DNA of 5,163 nt from assembly GCA_017547265.1 (NCBI GenBank), contig JAFYQC010000296.1, positions 1 to 5,163 of the forward strand, given 5' to 3'. Positions within the stretch are counted from its first letter, which is position 1. Every line of letters begins with the position of its first letter. Shown one piece after another: positions 1 to 5,163 of this stretch. The position numbers and the translations under genes were made by a program. The notes beneath the pieces are model-generated. The model had not been told where the DNA came from. It made no database searches and was given only the letters and a program-made list of their open reading frames with translations. Source of the DNA: Kiritimatiellia bacterium. Its GTDB lineage: Bacteria; Verrucomicrobiota; Kiritimatiellia; RFP12; UBA1067.

Positions 1-1
1 G

Positions 2-2263
2 ACATTGACGGTCGCGGGACAGACGTTCACAGTCGTGCAGACCGGCGTCGATGTCAGTCTTTCTCCCGAAGTGATAAAAATGGGTTCAACTGTTGATATT
101 ATACAGGTGACGGTTACTGCATTGGCGGGCACCGCTTGGAATGTGACGGCAAATGATCCGTGGATTTCGGTTATTGACAAAGATCATGGCTATGGTGACT
201 ATGTGCTGACGCTTGCAGTCAACGACAACCCAAGTTTTATGAGGCGCACAGGAACTGTTACAGTTGGAACGGCGACATTGACGATAGTGCAAGAGGGCGA
301 CGCTAACGCCGAACTTGTCATCACACCCGAACACGCCGACGCGAGCCCAAGTGGTGCGTATGGCAATGTGGCTGTATATGCGACGCCAGATGCGCCTTGG
401 ACTGCTGAATCGCTTACATCGTGGTTGACGATTTCTGAGGGTGCGAGTGGCGCGGGCAATGGCAACATTAAGTACGTCGCATCTCCGAATCCGACGCTTG
501 AAGAGCGTGAAGGAGCTATAATGATTATGCCGCCTGTCGTGACGCCAAGTCTTGACCTTATGAAAGGTCTGGTGTGCTGGATTCCTACACAGGACAATGT
601 AGAAGGAAATGAGATTCGATCTGTAACAAAGTCATTCAATACGAAATTTGACGGAAGTTTCTCAAGTTATGTCAAAGGAGGAATGCTTGAGCCGCAGGAT
701 AGTAACGATTTGGCTATTTCGTTCCATTTCAGGGTTGACGATGTTGAGACGGTCAATCGCCTCTTGTCTTTGTTGGACGGTGATGGTACACGCGGAGATC
801 AATATCTTTATCTGACATCGTCTGGTGAGATAGTTTTTACTGGATACCATTGTACCATTCGTGGAGAATATGCGTTTGAGCCGAATGTTGAATATGTGGT
901 GGTGCTTAATCAGTCCGCTGATGGAATTGCCAGTTTGAACGTTGGCGTTGTTGGCGGTGAAATGACAAGGATTGGTGAAACATCAAGTGAGATGATTTTC
1001 GATGTTGAACGTCAAAGGGGTGTGGATAACATCAGATTTGGTACTTCAAAGTTGCCAACGGAAGGCAATTTGCAAGGCGGATACATCAACAACTTCATGC
1101 TGTGGAATCGCGGGCTAACCGACGATGAAATCACATCGCTTGTGAACCTTCCGGCAACACAGCTGGAAGCTTCGCAACCTGGCATGCCGGATGGAGTGAA
1201 GTTTAACTTCTTCTCCCTTGGCGGCAATGTGATGGGCGCGAATGAAAAAGGTGATGCAATCAAGCAGTATGGTGTTGTTGCGACAAACTGGACTGAATCG
1301 GCTGACCGATATGGCATCAAGTATAGGGGCATGGCGAATACAGGAGCTGGAAGAATCGTATTTGACGATTTTGGCTCGTTGTTTGAAGCGTCATGTGTGA
1401 CGAACAATGGAACAACATTAAGTTATACGAGTGGCACATATTCATATAAAAAAGGTTATTATTATTTACCTTATCCAATATCAGTAGCGGCTAATGAGAA
1501 TGCAACGTATTGTTGCTGGGCGTATTTTGACACGCTGCCATCGGAAGGATGTGCTTTAATATTCAATAGGCGCATAACTTCTGGATCAGGTGTAGATTAC
1601 AAAAACAAGACAGTAAACACCTATTATACGGATAATCAAATATTAGAACTGTTTGTGTTGCCAGATGGCAGTTTTGGATTAGTGCAGAACAATGCGACAA
1701 ACATCTTCTCGGCGGTAACAATATCCGCAAGAGAATGGTTTTTGATTTCATTAGTTGGCAAAGATAAGAAGTCGATAGCTTTATATGTTAATGATGTTGA
1801 AATTGGTAATGTTAATTCTGCTCAATCCTTTGGATGGATGCCGCCGACCGACCAAAGGTATTATTATGACGAAGATTATTGTTATTATGGTGGGTCTATT
1901 GTCCCCACGGTCATTCGTATGAGCGTCGGCGGATGGGATGGCGCAATTGATGAAATGGCGTTTTACAACGAGGCGCTGAGCGCATCGCAAATAAAGGCAA
2001 TCTACGAAACAGGTAAGCCGCACATCGTATATCATACTGTATCGCAAGGGATACAAGAGGCAAAGTTGAGTGAGACGAATAAGGTAATTGCTGCGGATGG
2101 TGGCAACTATTGGGTGCAACTGACTTTGGCACAGCGTGTGAATTGGGAAGCAGTAGAGAATTGTGATTGGTTGCATGTCACGTCTGGCACTGAGGGCGCA
2201 GGGTCTGCAACTATTGCGTGGACGGCAGATTCCAATCCGACTGTTACTAACCGCTGGGGGTAG
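2..2263 (+). CDS. Giant secreted BACON/LamG mosaic protein, 5'-partial, ended by an in-frame TAG
   Basis: This is the interior of a large extracellular protein; the true start and any signal peptide lie before the window, because the first residues (TLTVAGQTFTVVQTG) are already the closing strands of a BACON domain. Counting the TTG codon at 5 as residue 1: end of a BACON unit (1-14), a full BACON unit (15-99, with PWISV, NDNPSFMRRTGTVTVG and IVQEG), a BACON unit lacking its last strand (100-175), LamG-like fold 1 (about 183-380, GLVCWIP to LWNRGLTDDEI), LamG-like fold 2 (about 395-672, ending FYNEALSASQIKAIYETG), a lone BACON closing strand (673-683, HIVYHTVSQGI) and most of another BACON unit (684-752). 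It then meets TAG in the middle of that unit. BACON and LamG folds are known carbohydrate- or surface-binding modules; no catalytic domain is visible, so the role is inferred as adhesion or glycan binding. The 1430-1800 stretch is AT-rich and encodes Tyr-rich patches (GYYYLPY, RYYYDEDYCYYGG). Confidence 0.85.
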   Translation, partial: TLTVAGQTFTVVQTGVDVSLSPEVIKMGSTVDIIQVTVTALAGTAWNVTANDPWISVIDKDHGYGDYVLTLAVNDNPSFMRRTGTVTVGTATLTIVQEGDANAELVITPEHADASPSGAYGNVAVYATPDAPWTAESLTSWLTISEGASGAGNGNIKYVASPNPTLEEREGAIMIMPPVVTPSLDLMKGLVCWIPTQDNVEGNEIRSVTKSFNTKFDGSFSSYVKGGMLEPQDSNDLAISFHFRVDDVETVNRLLSLLDGDGTRGDQYLYLTSSGEIVFTGYHCTIRGEYAFEPNVEYVVVLNQSADGIASLNVGVVGGEMTRIGETSSEMIFDVERQRGVDNIRFGTSKLPTEGNLQGGYINNFMLWNRGLTDDEITSLVNLPATQLEASQPGMPDGVKFNFFSLGGNVMGANEKGDAIKQYGVVATNWTESADRYGIKYRGMANTGAGRIVFDDFGSLFEASCVTNNGTTLSYTSGTYSYKKGYYYLPYPISVAANENATYCCWAYFDTLPSEGCALIFNRRITSGSGVDYKNKTVNTYYTDNQILELFVLPDGSFGLVQNNATNIFSAVTISAREWFLISLVGKDKKSIALYVNDVEIGNVNSAQSFGWMPPTDQRYYYDEDYCYYGGSIVPTVIRMSVGGWDGAIDEMAFYNEALSASQIKAIYETGKPHIVYHTVSQGIQEAKLSETNKVIAADGGNYWVQLTLAQRVNWEAVENCDWLHVTSGTEGAGSATIAWTADSNPTVTNRWG
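530..2020 (+). other. Two LamG-like domains nested inside a BACON domain
   Basis: The BACON unit starting at 302 runs normally to EREGAIMIMP, then breaks off at the turn between its last two strands. About 497 codons follow, comprising two concanavalin/LamG-like folds, and then the missing closing strand HIVYHTVSQGI appears at 2021-2053, immediately followed by a new BACON unit. LamG 1 opens with LMKGLVCWIP and closes near NNFMLWNRGLTDDEITSLV; LamG 2 has ATYCCWAYF, ALYVNDVEIG and closes with DEMAFYNEALSASQIKAIYETG. The nesting is inferred from strand patterns, not from a structure. The second fold is the most AT-rich part of the window. Confidence 0.6.
2261..2263 (+). other. In-frame amber stop inside a BACON domain
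   Basis: TAG lies in the same frame as the coding sequence on both sides: NPTVTNRWG, stop, MTIGGITYIVEQEG. The other units read R-T-G-T-V-T-V-G, R-T-G-S-I-T-I-A-G and R-T-G-R-I-I-I-G-G, so the stop replaces the variable residue after the glycine and no coding sequence is missing. Since the frame does not change, the simplest cause is a nonsense substitution or base-calling error, not an indel. The residue just before the glycine is W, where the other units have T, so the local sequence is doubly off pattern. Confidence 0.85.
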
Positions 2264-3319
2264 ATGACAATTGGGGGGATTACATACATTGTCGAGCAGG
2301 AAGGGCTTGCCGCAGCCGTGATATGCGATCAGACATTCTTCGACGATGTACAGAGTGATTGGGGTAGTATATCGGTATATACGGAAGGTGGTGGACAGTG
2401 GACGGCTGTCAGCAATGACGACTGGATTCACATTATGCCAGGCGACGAAGAAGGAAACGGTGCTGGTGATTGCTGGTTCATAATAGATGACTATGCGCTC
2501 ACAACGCAGTCGCGCACAGGATCGATTACGATCGCGGGCAAGACTGTCTATATTACGCAATCGGGCTACAAGCTTAGCATTGAGCCGATGGTTGCGGATG
2601 TTGGAAGCAATGCGGGCGCGGGAGAGATAGGGGTTGCGGCTTCCATCGATCAAGTTTGGGATGTCATTTGCGACTGTGACTGGATTCAGATAATCAGCGG
2701 GCGCACAGGCATTGGCAACGGAACGGTGCAGTATACCTTTACCGACAACACGACTGGTGAAACGAGGACGGGGCGGATTATCATTGGCGGACAAGAATAT
2801 ATGCTGACGCAGAAGACGACGCTGCCTGTTGTGGCGACGGTAATGGGCGGCGGCACGGTTTCTGGAGCAGGAGATTGGGCGCAAGGATCCAAGGCAACAT
2901 TGATCGCAACGCCCACTACGGGATATGTGTTTTCGCATTGGAGCGGTGATGCTGTAGGTGTGACAAACCAGGTAGCAATCACCGTCGATACAGCAAAGAA
3001 TATTACTGCGACTTTCATCCCCGAATCGGCGGCAGAGCAGCTGGCGGCGGCAAAGGCCGCGCAGGGCGGCTTCTATACGCGCGACCAAATCCATGCGCTT
3101 GAGGTCGGGAATCTTGTGCTTGATGTCGATGCTGCTTCTGGTACTGCGCGTGTGGGTGTTCAGTTGATGGAGACGAGCGATCTCTCCGATCCAAATAGCT
3201 GGCAGCCAGTCGGCATGACGAAGAGTAACCTTGATGTCGGATCTGATGGTACCGTTGGCTTGAATGTTCAGGCAACTGGCAATGCCAAGTTCTTCAAGGT
3301 CGTTGTGCCGCAGAAGTAA
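2264..3319 (+). CDS. C-terminal half of the same mosaic protein: BACON units, InlB-like repeat, C-terminal module
   Basis: This 351-codon frame continues the upstream gene directly after the TAG and ends in TAA. Residues 1-14 finish the interrupted BACON unit; 15-101 are a complete BACON unit (QWTAVSNDDWIHI, SRTGSITIAGKTVYITQSG); 102-183 another (VWDVICDCDWIQI, TRTGRIIIGGQEYMLTQK); about 186-252 match the divergent InlB B-repeat type (GGGTVSGAG, GYVFSHWSGDA, NITATF). Residues 253-351 are an alanine-rich linker followed by a beta-type module ending AKFFKVVVPQK, which I associate with very large exported proteins of Kiritimatiellota-like bacteria. The ATG at 2264 follows the stop with no spacer and only a G-run (2256-2260) before it, too close for a normal ribosome site. 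It has no signal peptide and would start in mid-strand, so it is most likely not an independent gene but the 3' part of one about 1,100-codon visible reading frame, expressed only if the TAG is read through, absent in other strains or a sequencing error. Confidence 0.8.
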   Translation: MTIGGITYIVEQEGLAAAVICDQTFFDDVQSDWGSISVYTEGGGQWTAVSNDDWIHIMPGDEEGNGAGDCWFIIDDYALTTQSRTGSITIAGKTVYITQSGYKLSIEPMVADVGSNAGAGEIGVAASIDQVWDVICDCDWIQIISGRTGIGNGTVQYTFTDNTTGETRTGRIIIGGQEYMLTQKTTLPVVATVMGGGTVSGAGDWAQGSKATLIATPTTGYVFSHWSGDAVGVTNQVAITVDTAKNITATFIPESAAEQLAAAKAAQGGFYTRDQIHALEVGNLVLDVDAASGTARVGVQLMETSDLSDPNSWQPVGMTKSNLDVGSDGTVGLNVQATGNAKFFKVVVPQK

Positions 3320-3336
3320 GGCAGATAGTCTCTCAC

Positions 3337-3378
3337 ATAACCAACCATCGCGGTATATTTGCCGCGATGGTTGGTTAT
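3337..3378. terminator. Perfect 17-bp hairpin, likely terminator of the mosaic gene
   Basis: Left arm 3337-3353 (ATAACCAACCATCGCGG) and right arm 3362-3378 are exact reverse complements around an 8-nt loop (3354-3361). It starts 17 nt after the TAA of the upstream gene, where an intrinsic terminator would be expected. The downstream U-tract is poor (TTATTGACATAATT), so termination may be partial or Rho-assisted. Its last base is also the first base of the -35 box of the next promoter. A protein-binding palindrome is an alternative reading. Confidence 0.7.
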
Positions 3379-3407
3379 TGACATAATTATGATAATTGAA
3401 GTATAAT
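3378..3407 (+). promoter_or_regulatory. Consensus sigma-70 promoter of the hipBA-type operon
   Basis: TTGACA at 3378-3383 and TATAAT at 3402-3407 are both exact matches to the housekeeping consensus, separated by 18 nt (17 is optimal). Transcription should begin near 3414, giving a leader of about 26 nt before the GTG at 3440. Such a strong core promoter is expected for a toxin-antitoxin operon kept off by its own antitoxin. Confidence 0.8.
3382..3397. promoter_or_regulatory. Candidate operator: overlapping palindromes in the promoter spacer
   Basis: CATAATTATG (3382-3391) is a perfect 10-bp palindrome and AATTATGATAATT (3385-3397) a perfect odd palindrome, together filling most of the -35/-10 spacer. 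A longer imperfect inverted repeat, GGTTATTGACA (3373-3383) against TGTCAATTGCC (3414-3424), 9 of 11 bases matching, brackets the whole promoter. HipB-type antitoxins bind palindromes over their own promoters, so this is the natural place for autorepression. The E. coli HipB site is not present as such. AT-rich sequence makes chance palindromes common, so confidence is limited. Confidence 0.45.
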
Positions 3408-3427
3408 ATTGCCTGTCAATTGCCATA

Positions 3428-3433
3428 AAAGGA
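3428..3433 (+). promoter_or_regulatory. Ribosome binding site that supports the GTG start of the antitoxin
   Basis: AAAGGA lies 6 nt before the GTG at 3440. The next in-frame candidate, ATG at 3464, has no comparable purine-rich site upstream, so the GTG start is preferred. Confidence 0.65.
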
Positions 3434-3439
3434 TAAGTT

Positions 3440-3754
3440 GTGGAGAGTGCTGTAATAGATCAGATGCTGGCAGAAGTTGGCGAGTCCATTCGCAAACTTC
3501 GGCTTCAGCGCAATTTGTCGCAAAGTGTCGTTGCCGAGCGAAGCGGCATCTCATTCGGCGCATATCGCAATCTTGAGTCGGGGCAGGGGGTCTCTCTCAG
3601 GTCGTTTCTCGCGGTATGCCGCACATTGGGCAAGACGGATTGGATGCGCACCTTGCCGCCGCCGATGATCAGCCCGATGGAAATACTTAGGCGCGAGAGC
3701 CGTCCTGCGAGGCAAAGGGCGTCTGCCGTCAGAAAGAAGGTGGAAAATGGCTAG
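3440..3754 (+). CDS. HipB-like XRE-family antitoxin/repressor
   Basis: A 104-residue DNA-binding protein. Residues about 14-65 form a Cro/C1-type helix-turn-helix: VGESIRKLRLQRNLSQ opens it, LSQSVVAERSGIS (26-38) covers helices 2 to the turn, and FGAYRNLESG (39-48) is the recognition helix with the typical LESG end. The tail contains PPPMISPMEILRRE and then a basic stretch (RPARQRASAVRKK) resembling tails of antitoxins paired with HipA kinases. The size suits a HipB-type antitoxin. It starts at GTG with a good ribosome site, is the first gene after a strong promoter, and its TAG stop overlaps the kinase start by 8 nt (ATGGCTAG), indicating translational coupling. By family knowledge it should bind and inhibit HipA and repress its own promoter; neither is shown directly by sequence. 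Confidence 0.85.
   Translation: MESAVIDQMLAEVGESIRKLRLQRNLSQSVVAERSGISFGAYRNLESGQGVSLRSFLAVCRTLGKTDWMRTLPPPMISPMEILRRESRPARQRASAVRKKVENG
3734..3740 (+). promoter_or_regulatory. Ribosome binding site of the HipA-like kinase
   Basis: AAGAAGG ends 6 nt before the ATG at 3747. It lies within the last codons of the antitoxin gene, consistent with coupled translation of the pair. Confidence 0.65.
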
Positions 3755-4976
3755 GGCTTCGAGATACATTCCTGTCAGGGCGATCAAGGTCTCGCTCTGG
3801 AACAGGACTGTGGGGGCAATCGTTCCCTATTCGGCTGGCTACTGCGCCTTCGAGTATGATCCTGAGTTCCTTTCCAGCGGGCTTGACATTGCGCCGCTTA
3901 AGATGCCGCTTTCGAACGGCGCAGGGCCGTATGTGTTCAACGACTTCGGGCAGGGCGTGTTCATGGGGTTGCCTGGAGTTTTTGCCGATTCGCTGCCAGA
4001 TGGGTTTGGCAACACGCTCATAAACGAATATTTGCGCAGGCAGGGTGTGTCTGCCGATTCGATCACGGCTCTCGACAGGCTCGCGTATATTGGTGCGCGC
4101 GGCATGGGTGCGCTTTGTTATGAGCCGGAGCGTAATCCGCATGGTGGCAAGCCGTTTGCCCTTGACATGCGCGAGCTAACGGAAGAAGCGAGAAAGGTGC
4201 TCAACGGGTCGTTGGAGAAGATGTCCGGCAAGGACGCGCTTCGTAGCATCTTGCGGGTCGGCGTTTCCGCTGGCGGCGGGAAGGCAAAGGCGGTCGTTGG
4301 CTGGAACCGCGAAACGGATCAGTTCCTTGCGGGGGATCGCGGTCTACCCGATGGGTTCGAGTATTGGATAATCAAGTTCACGCCTCCGGAGTATCCCTAT
4401 CGCGGCCGGTGCGAGTACGAGATCATGCAGAAGGCGCGCGCTGCCGGAATCGAAACAAGCGAGTGCCGCATATTCGAGCTGGACGGAATCGAGCACTTCA
4501 TGACGAAGCGCTTTGACAGGGAAGGGCAGACGCGGCATCATGTCCAGACCCTTGCCGCAATCGCCCATCTCCCGACGGGCATGGGCTCGGAGGTCTGCTC
4601 CTACGATAACATATTTTCAACGATAGACGATCTCGCGCTCGGGTACGAGGCGAAGGAGCAGATGTTCAGGCGTATGGCGTTTAACGTTCTTGCGGATGAA
4701 AGCGACGACCACACGAAGAACTTCTCGTTCCTGATGCGGGAAAACGGGCGATGGGAGCTTGCGCCTGCTTACGACATCAACGGCGGCGCGCCTGAGGAAG
4801 CCGAGGAGGTTCTTGATCCCTGGTGCGGCTGGCACGACTTCCATGCGATAAAGGTCAACGGCAGGCAGTCGAAGATTACCGACGACGATCTTCTCGCCGT
4901 TGCGGATAGGTTTGCCATCGGCACAGCTCCGCGTGTGCTGAGCGAGGTCAAGAGTGCGATAGGTCGGGCGGGCTGA
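3747..4976 (+). CDS. hipA: HipA-family Ser/Thr protein kinase toxin
   Basis: A 409-residue kinase, slightly shorter than E. coli HipA. Residues about 11-115 resemble the HipA N-terminal coupling domain (VSLWNRTVGAIVPYSAG, FADSLPDGFGN, LAYIGARGMGAL). The C-terminal kinase part has a Gly-rich loop VSAGGGKAKAVV (172-184) whose Ser174 corresponds to the autophosphorylated serine region of HipA, an ATP-contacting lysine in WIIKF (Lys210), KRFDR (254-258), a catalytic segment SDDHTKNFSFLM with Asp320 and Asn325, and the metal-binding AYDIN (Asp343). All expected active-site elements seem present, so it looks functional. HipA of E. coli phosphorylates glutamyl-tRNA synthetase and induces dormancy; the target here is unknown. 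It follows a HipB-like gene with an 8-nt overlap. With a full N-terminal domain and only two genes it fits the two-gene HipBA type more than tripartite HipBST. It stops at TGA and is markedly more GC-rich than the upstream mosaic gene. Confidence 0.93.
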   Translation: MARASRYIPVRAIKVSLWNRTVGAIVPYSAGYCAFEYDPEFLSSGLDIAPLKMPLSNGAGPYVFNDFGQGVFMGLPGVFADSLPDGFGNTLINEYLRRQGVSADSITALDRLAYIGARGMGALCYEPERNPHGGKPFALDMRELTEEARKVLNGSLEKMSGKDALRSILRVGVSAGGGKAKAVVGWNRETDQFLAGDRGLPDGFEYWIIKFTPPEYPYRGRCEYEIMQKARAAGIETSECRIFELDGIEHFMTKRFDREGQTRHHVQTLAAIAHLPTGMGSEVCSYDNIFSTIDDLALGYEAKEQMFRRMAFNVLADESDDHTKNFSFLMRENGRWELAPAYDINGGAPEEAEEVLDPWCGWHDFHAIKVNGRQSKITDDDLLAVADRFAIGTAPRVLSEVKSAIGRAG

Positions 4977-5015
4977 GACCCTCCACGACGGGGTAGGGTG
5001 GCGGCGCTGCCAATT

Positions 5016-5024
5016 TGATATAAT
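5016..5024 (+). promoter_or_regulatory. Extended -10 promoter directly before a start codon
   Basis: TGATATAAT combines an exact TATAAT (5019-5024) with the TG of an extended -10 element (5016-5017). No convincing -35 box lies at the expected distance (4996-5001 is GGGTGG). Transcription should start near 5031-5033, at or beside the ATG at 5033, so the message would be leaderless or nearly so. The rest of the 56-nt gap after hipA (4977-5032) shows only a weak 5-bp hairpin. Confidence 0.65.
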
Positions 5025-5032
5025 GCAGCCGT

Positions 5033-5163
5033 ATGGGAAGGCGTGCCAAGAAGATTGTCGCGGTGGCGTTTGCCGTGCTGTTCGGAGTGTGCGTCGGCGA
5101 GACGCTGTCTCCGCGCGAGTTCCTTAAGCTCGGACCCGAAGAAGTCGCTAAGGGCGGAGAGGC
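5033..5163 (+). CDS. Exported protein of unknown function, 3'-partial
   Basis: An open frame of 43 complete codons runs from ATG to the window end without a stop. Its N-terminus is a typical Sec signal peptide: a basic start (MGRRAKK), a hydrophobic core (IVAVAFAVLFGVCVG, residues 8-22) and a polar continuation (ETLSPREFLKLGPEEVAKGG). Cleavage by signal peptidase I is plausible after Gly22. The cysteine at 20 sits in FGVC, which does not fit a lipobox well, so a lipoprotein is less likely. The start is supported by the signal peptide and the extended -10 promoter 8 nt upstream; there is no Shine-Dalgarno sequence. The mature part seen is too short to assign a family. Confidence 0.7.
   Translation, partial: MGRRAKKIVAVAFAVLFGVCVGETLSPREFLKLGPEEVAKGGE

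Larger units (their letters stand above)
2..2812 (+). repeat. Array of about six diverged BACON domain repeats
   Basis: Each unit of about 80-90 codons carries a W near the first third (W-x-V or W-T-A followed by D-W-I/L), a Gly-rich turn such as GAGNG or GTGIGNG, an N/D-x-T stretch, then R-T-G-x-I-T-I-G-G and a closing V-x-Q-x-G. Units: end of one (2-46), 47-301, 302-529 completed at 2021-2053, 2054-2305 (containing the TAG), 2306-2566 and 2567-2812. The copies are related as protein but well diverged as DNA, so this is an old domain expansion, not a recent tandem duplication. Confidence 0.75.

Noticed and set aside
2261..2263. Recoded genetic code with TAG as a sense codon
   Set aside because: The antitoxin gene in the same window appears to end at a normal TAG (3752-3754) overlapping the kinase start in a standard operon arrangement, so general reassignment is unlikely. 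Site-specific readthrough remains possible.
1781..3094. Long antisense open frame of 437 codons
   Set aside because: It lies opposite the BACON/LamG coding sequence, whose repeated motifs are unmistakable on the plus strand. Its product is rich in R, C, N and I with no recognisable domain, as expected for an antisense shadow.
2264..3319. The frame after the TAG as an independent gene starting at ATG 2264
   Set aside because: It would begin in the middle of a BACON strand, lacks a signal peptide and has no properly spaced ribosome site. It is listed as a CDS only because the frame is open, and interpreted as the 3' part of the upstream gene.
3418..3435. E. coli-type HipB operator (TATCC, 8 nt, GGATA)
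   Set aside because: Only the GGATA half is present (3431-3435), and it is part of the Shine-Dalgarno region; the TATCC half is missing.
3464..3754. Alternative antitoxin start at ATG 3464
   Set aside because: No ribosome binding site precedes it, whereas GTG at 3440 has AAAGGA at a 6-nt distance.
4978..4999. Terminator after the kinase gene
   Set aside because: Only a 5-bp stem (ACCCT/AGGGT) with a 12-nt loop and no T-tract can be drawn, too weak to call.
5023..5127. Alternative small frame from ATG at 5023
   Set aside because: It starts inside the -10 element, ends at TAA after 34 codons and has no signal peptide or other protein character, unlike the frame from 5033.
1..5163. CRISPR array, tRNA, rRNA, insertion sequence or attachment site
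   Set aside because: No regularly spaced identical repeats, cloverleaf-like sequence, transposase or integrase frame, or terminal inverted repeats with target duplications were seen.

Overview
The window looks like a chromosomal segment from an uncultured, probably gut- or rumen-type bacterium of the PVC group, perhaps Kiritimatiellota or a relative in Verrucomicrobiota. That placement rests on protein style: a very long secreted-type mosaic of BACON, LamG-like and InlB-like repeat domains ending in a short beta module that closes on AKFFKVVVPQK. No rRNA, tRNA or marker gene is present, so it is an inference of moderate to low confidence.

Layout. (1) Positions 2-3319 hold the 3' part of one giant extracellular protein gene whose beginning lies before the window. 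It encodes about six BACON units, two LamG-like lectin folds, one InlB-like repeat and a C-terminal module. The reading frame is cut once, in frame, by a TAG at 2261-2263 in the middle of a BACON unit, and an ATG follows immediately. The two LamG folds appear to sit inside a BACON domain, between its last two beta strands. (2) Positions 3320-3439 are a compact regulatory interval: a perfect 17-bp hairpin, then a promoter with both consensus hexamers (TTGACA, 18 nt, TATAAT), AT-rich palindromes in the promoter spacer and a good Shine-Dalgarno site. (3) Positions 3440-4976 are a two-gene hipB-hipA type operon: a small XRE-type DNA-binding protein (GTG start) overlapping by 8 nt a HipA-family Ser/Thr kinase with an intact-looking active site. 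(4) Positions 4977-5163 contain an extended -10 promoter only 8 nt upstream of an ATG that opens a signal-peptide-bearing protein cut off by the window end; its mRNA may be leaderless.

How the parts relate. The mosaic protein probably binds polysaccharide or host/cell surface glycans outside the cell. The hip pair is a separate, self-regulated toxin-antitoxin-like module inserted between two genes for exported proteins. The hip genes are GC-rich (40 of 60 bases are G or C at 4261-4320), while the second LamG region is strikingly AT-rich (16 of 60 at 1441-1500; 17 of 60 at 1741-1800), so the segments may have different histories.
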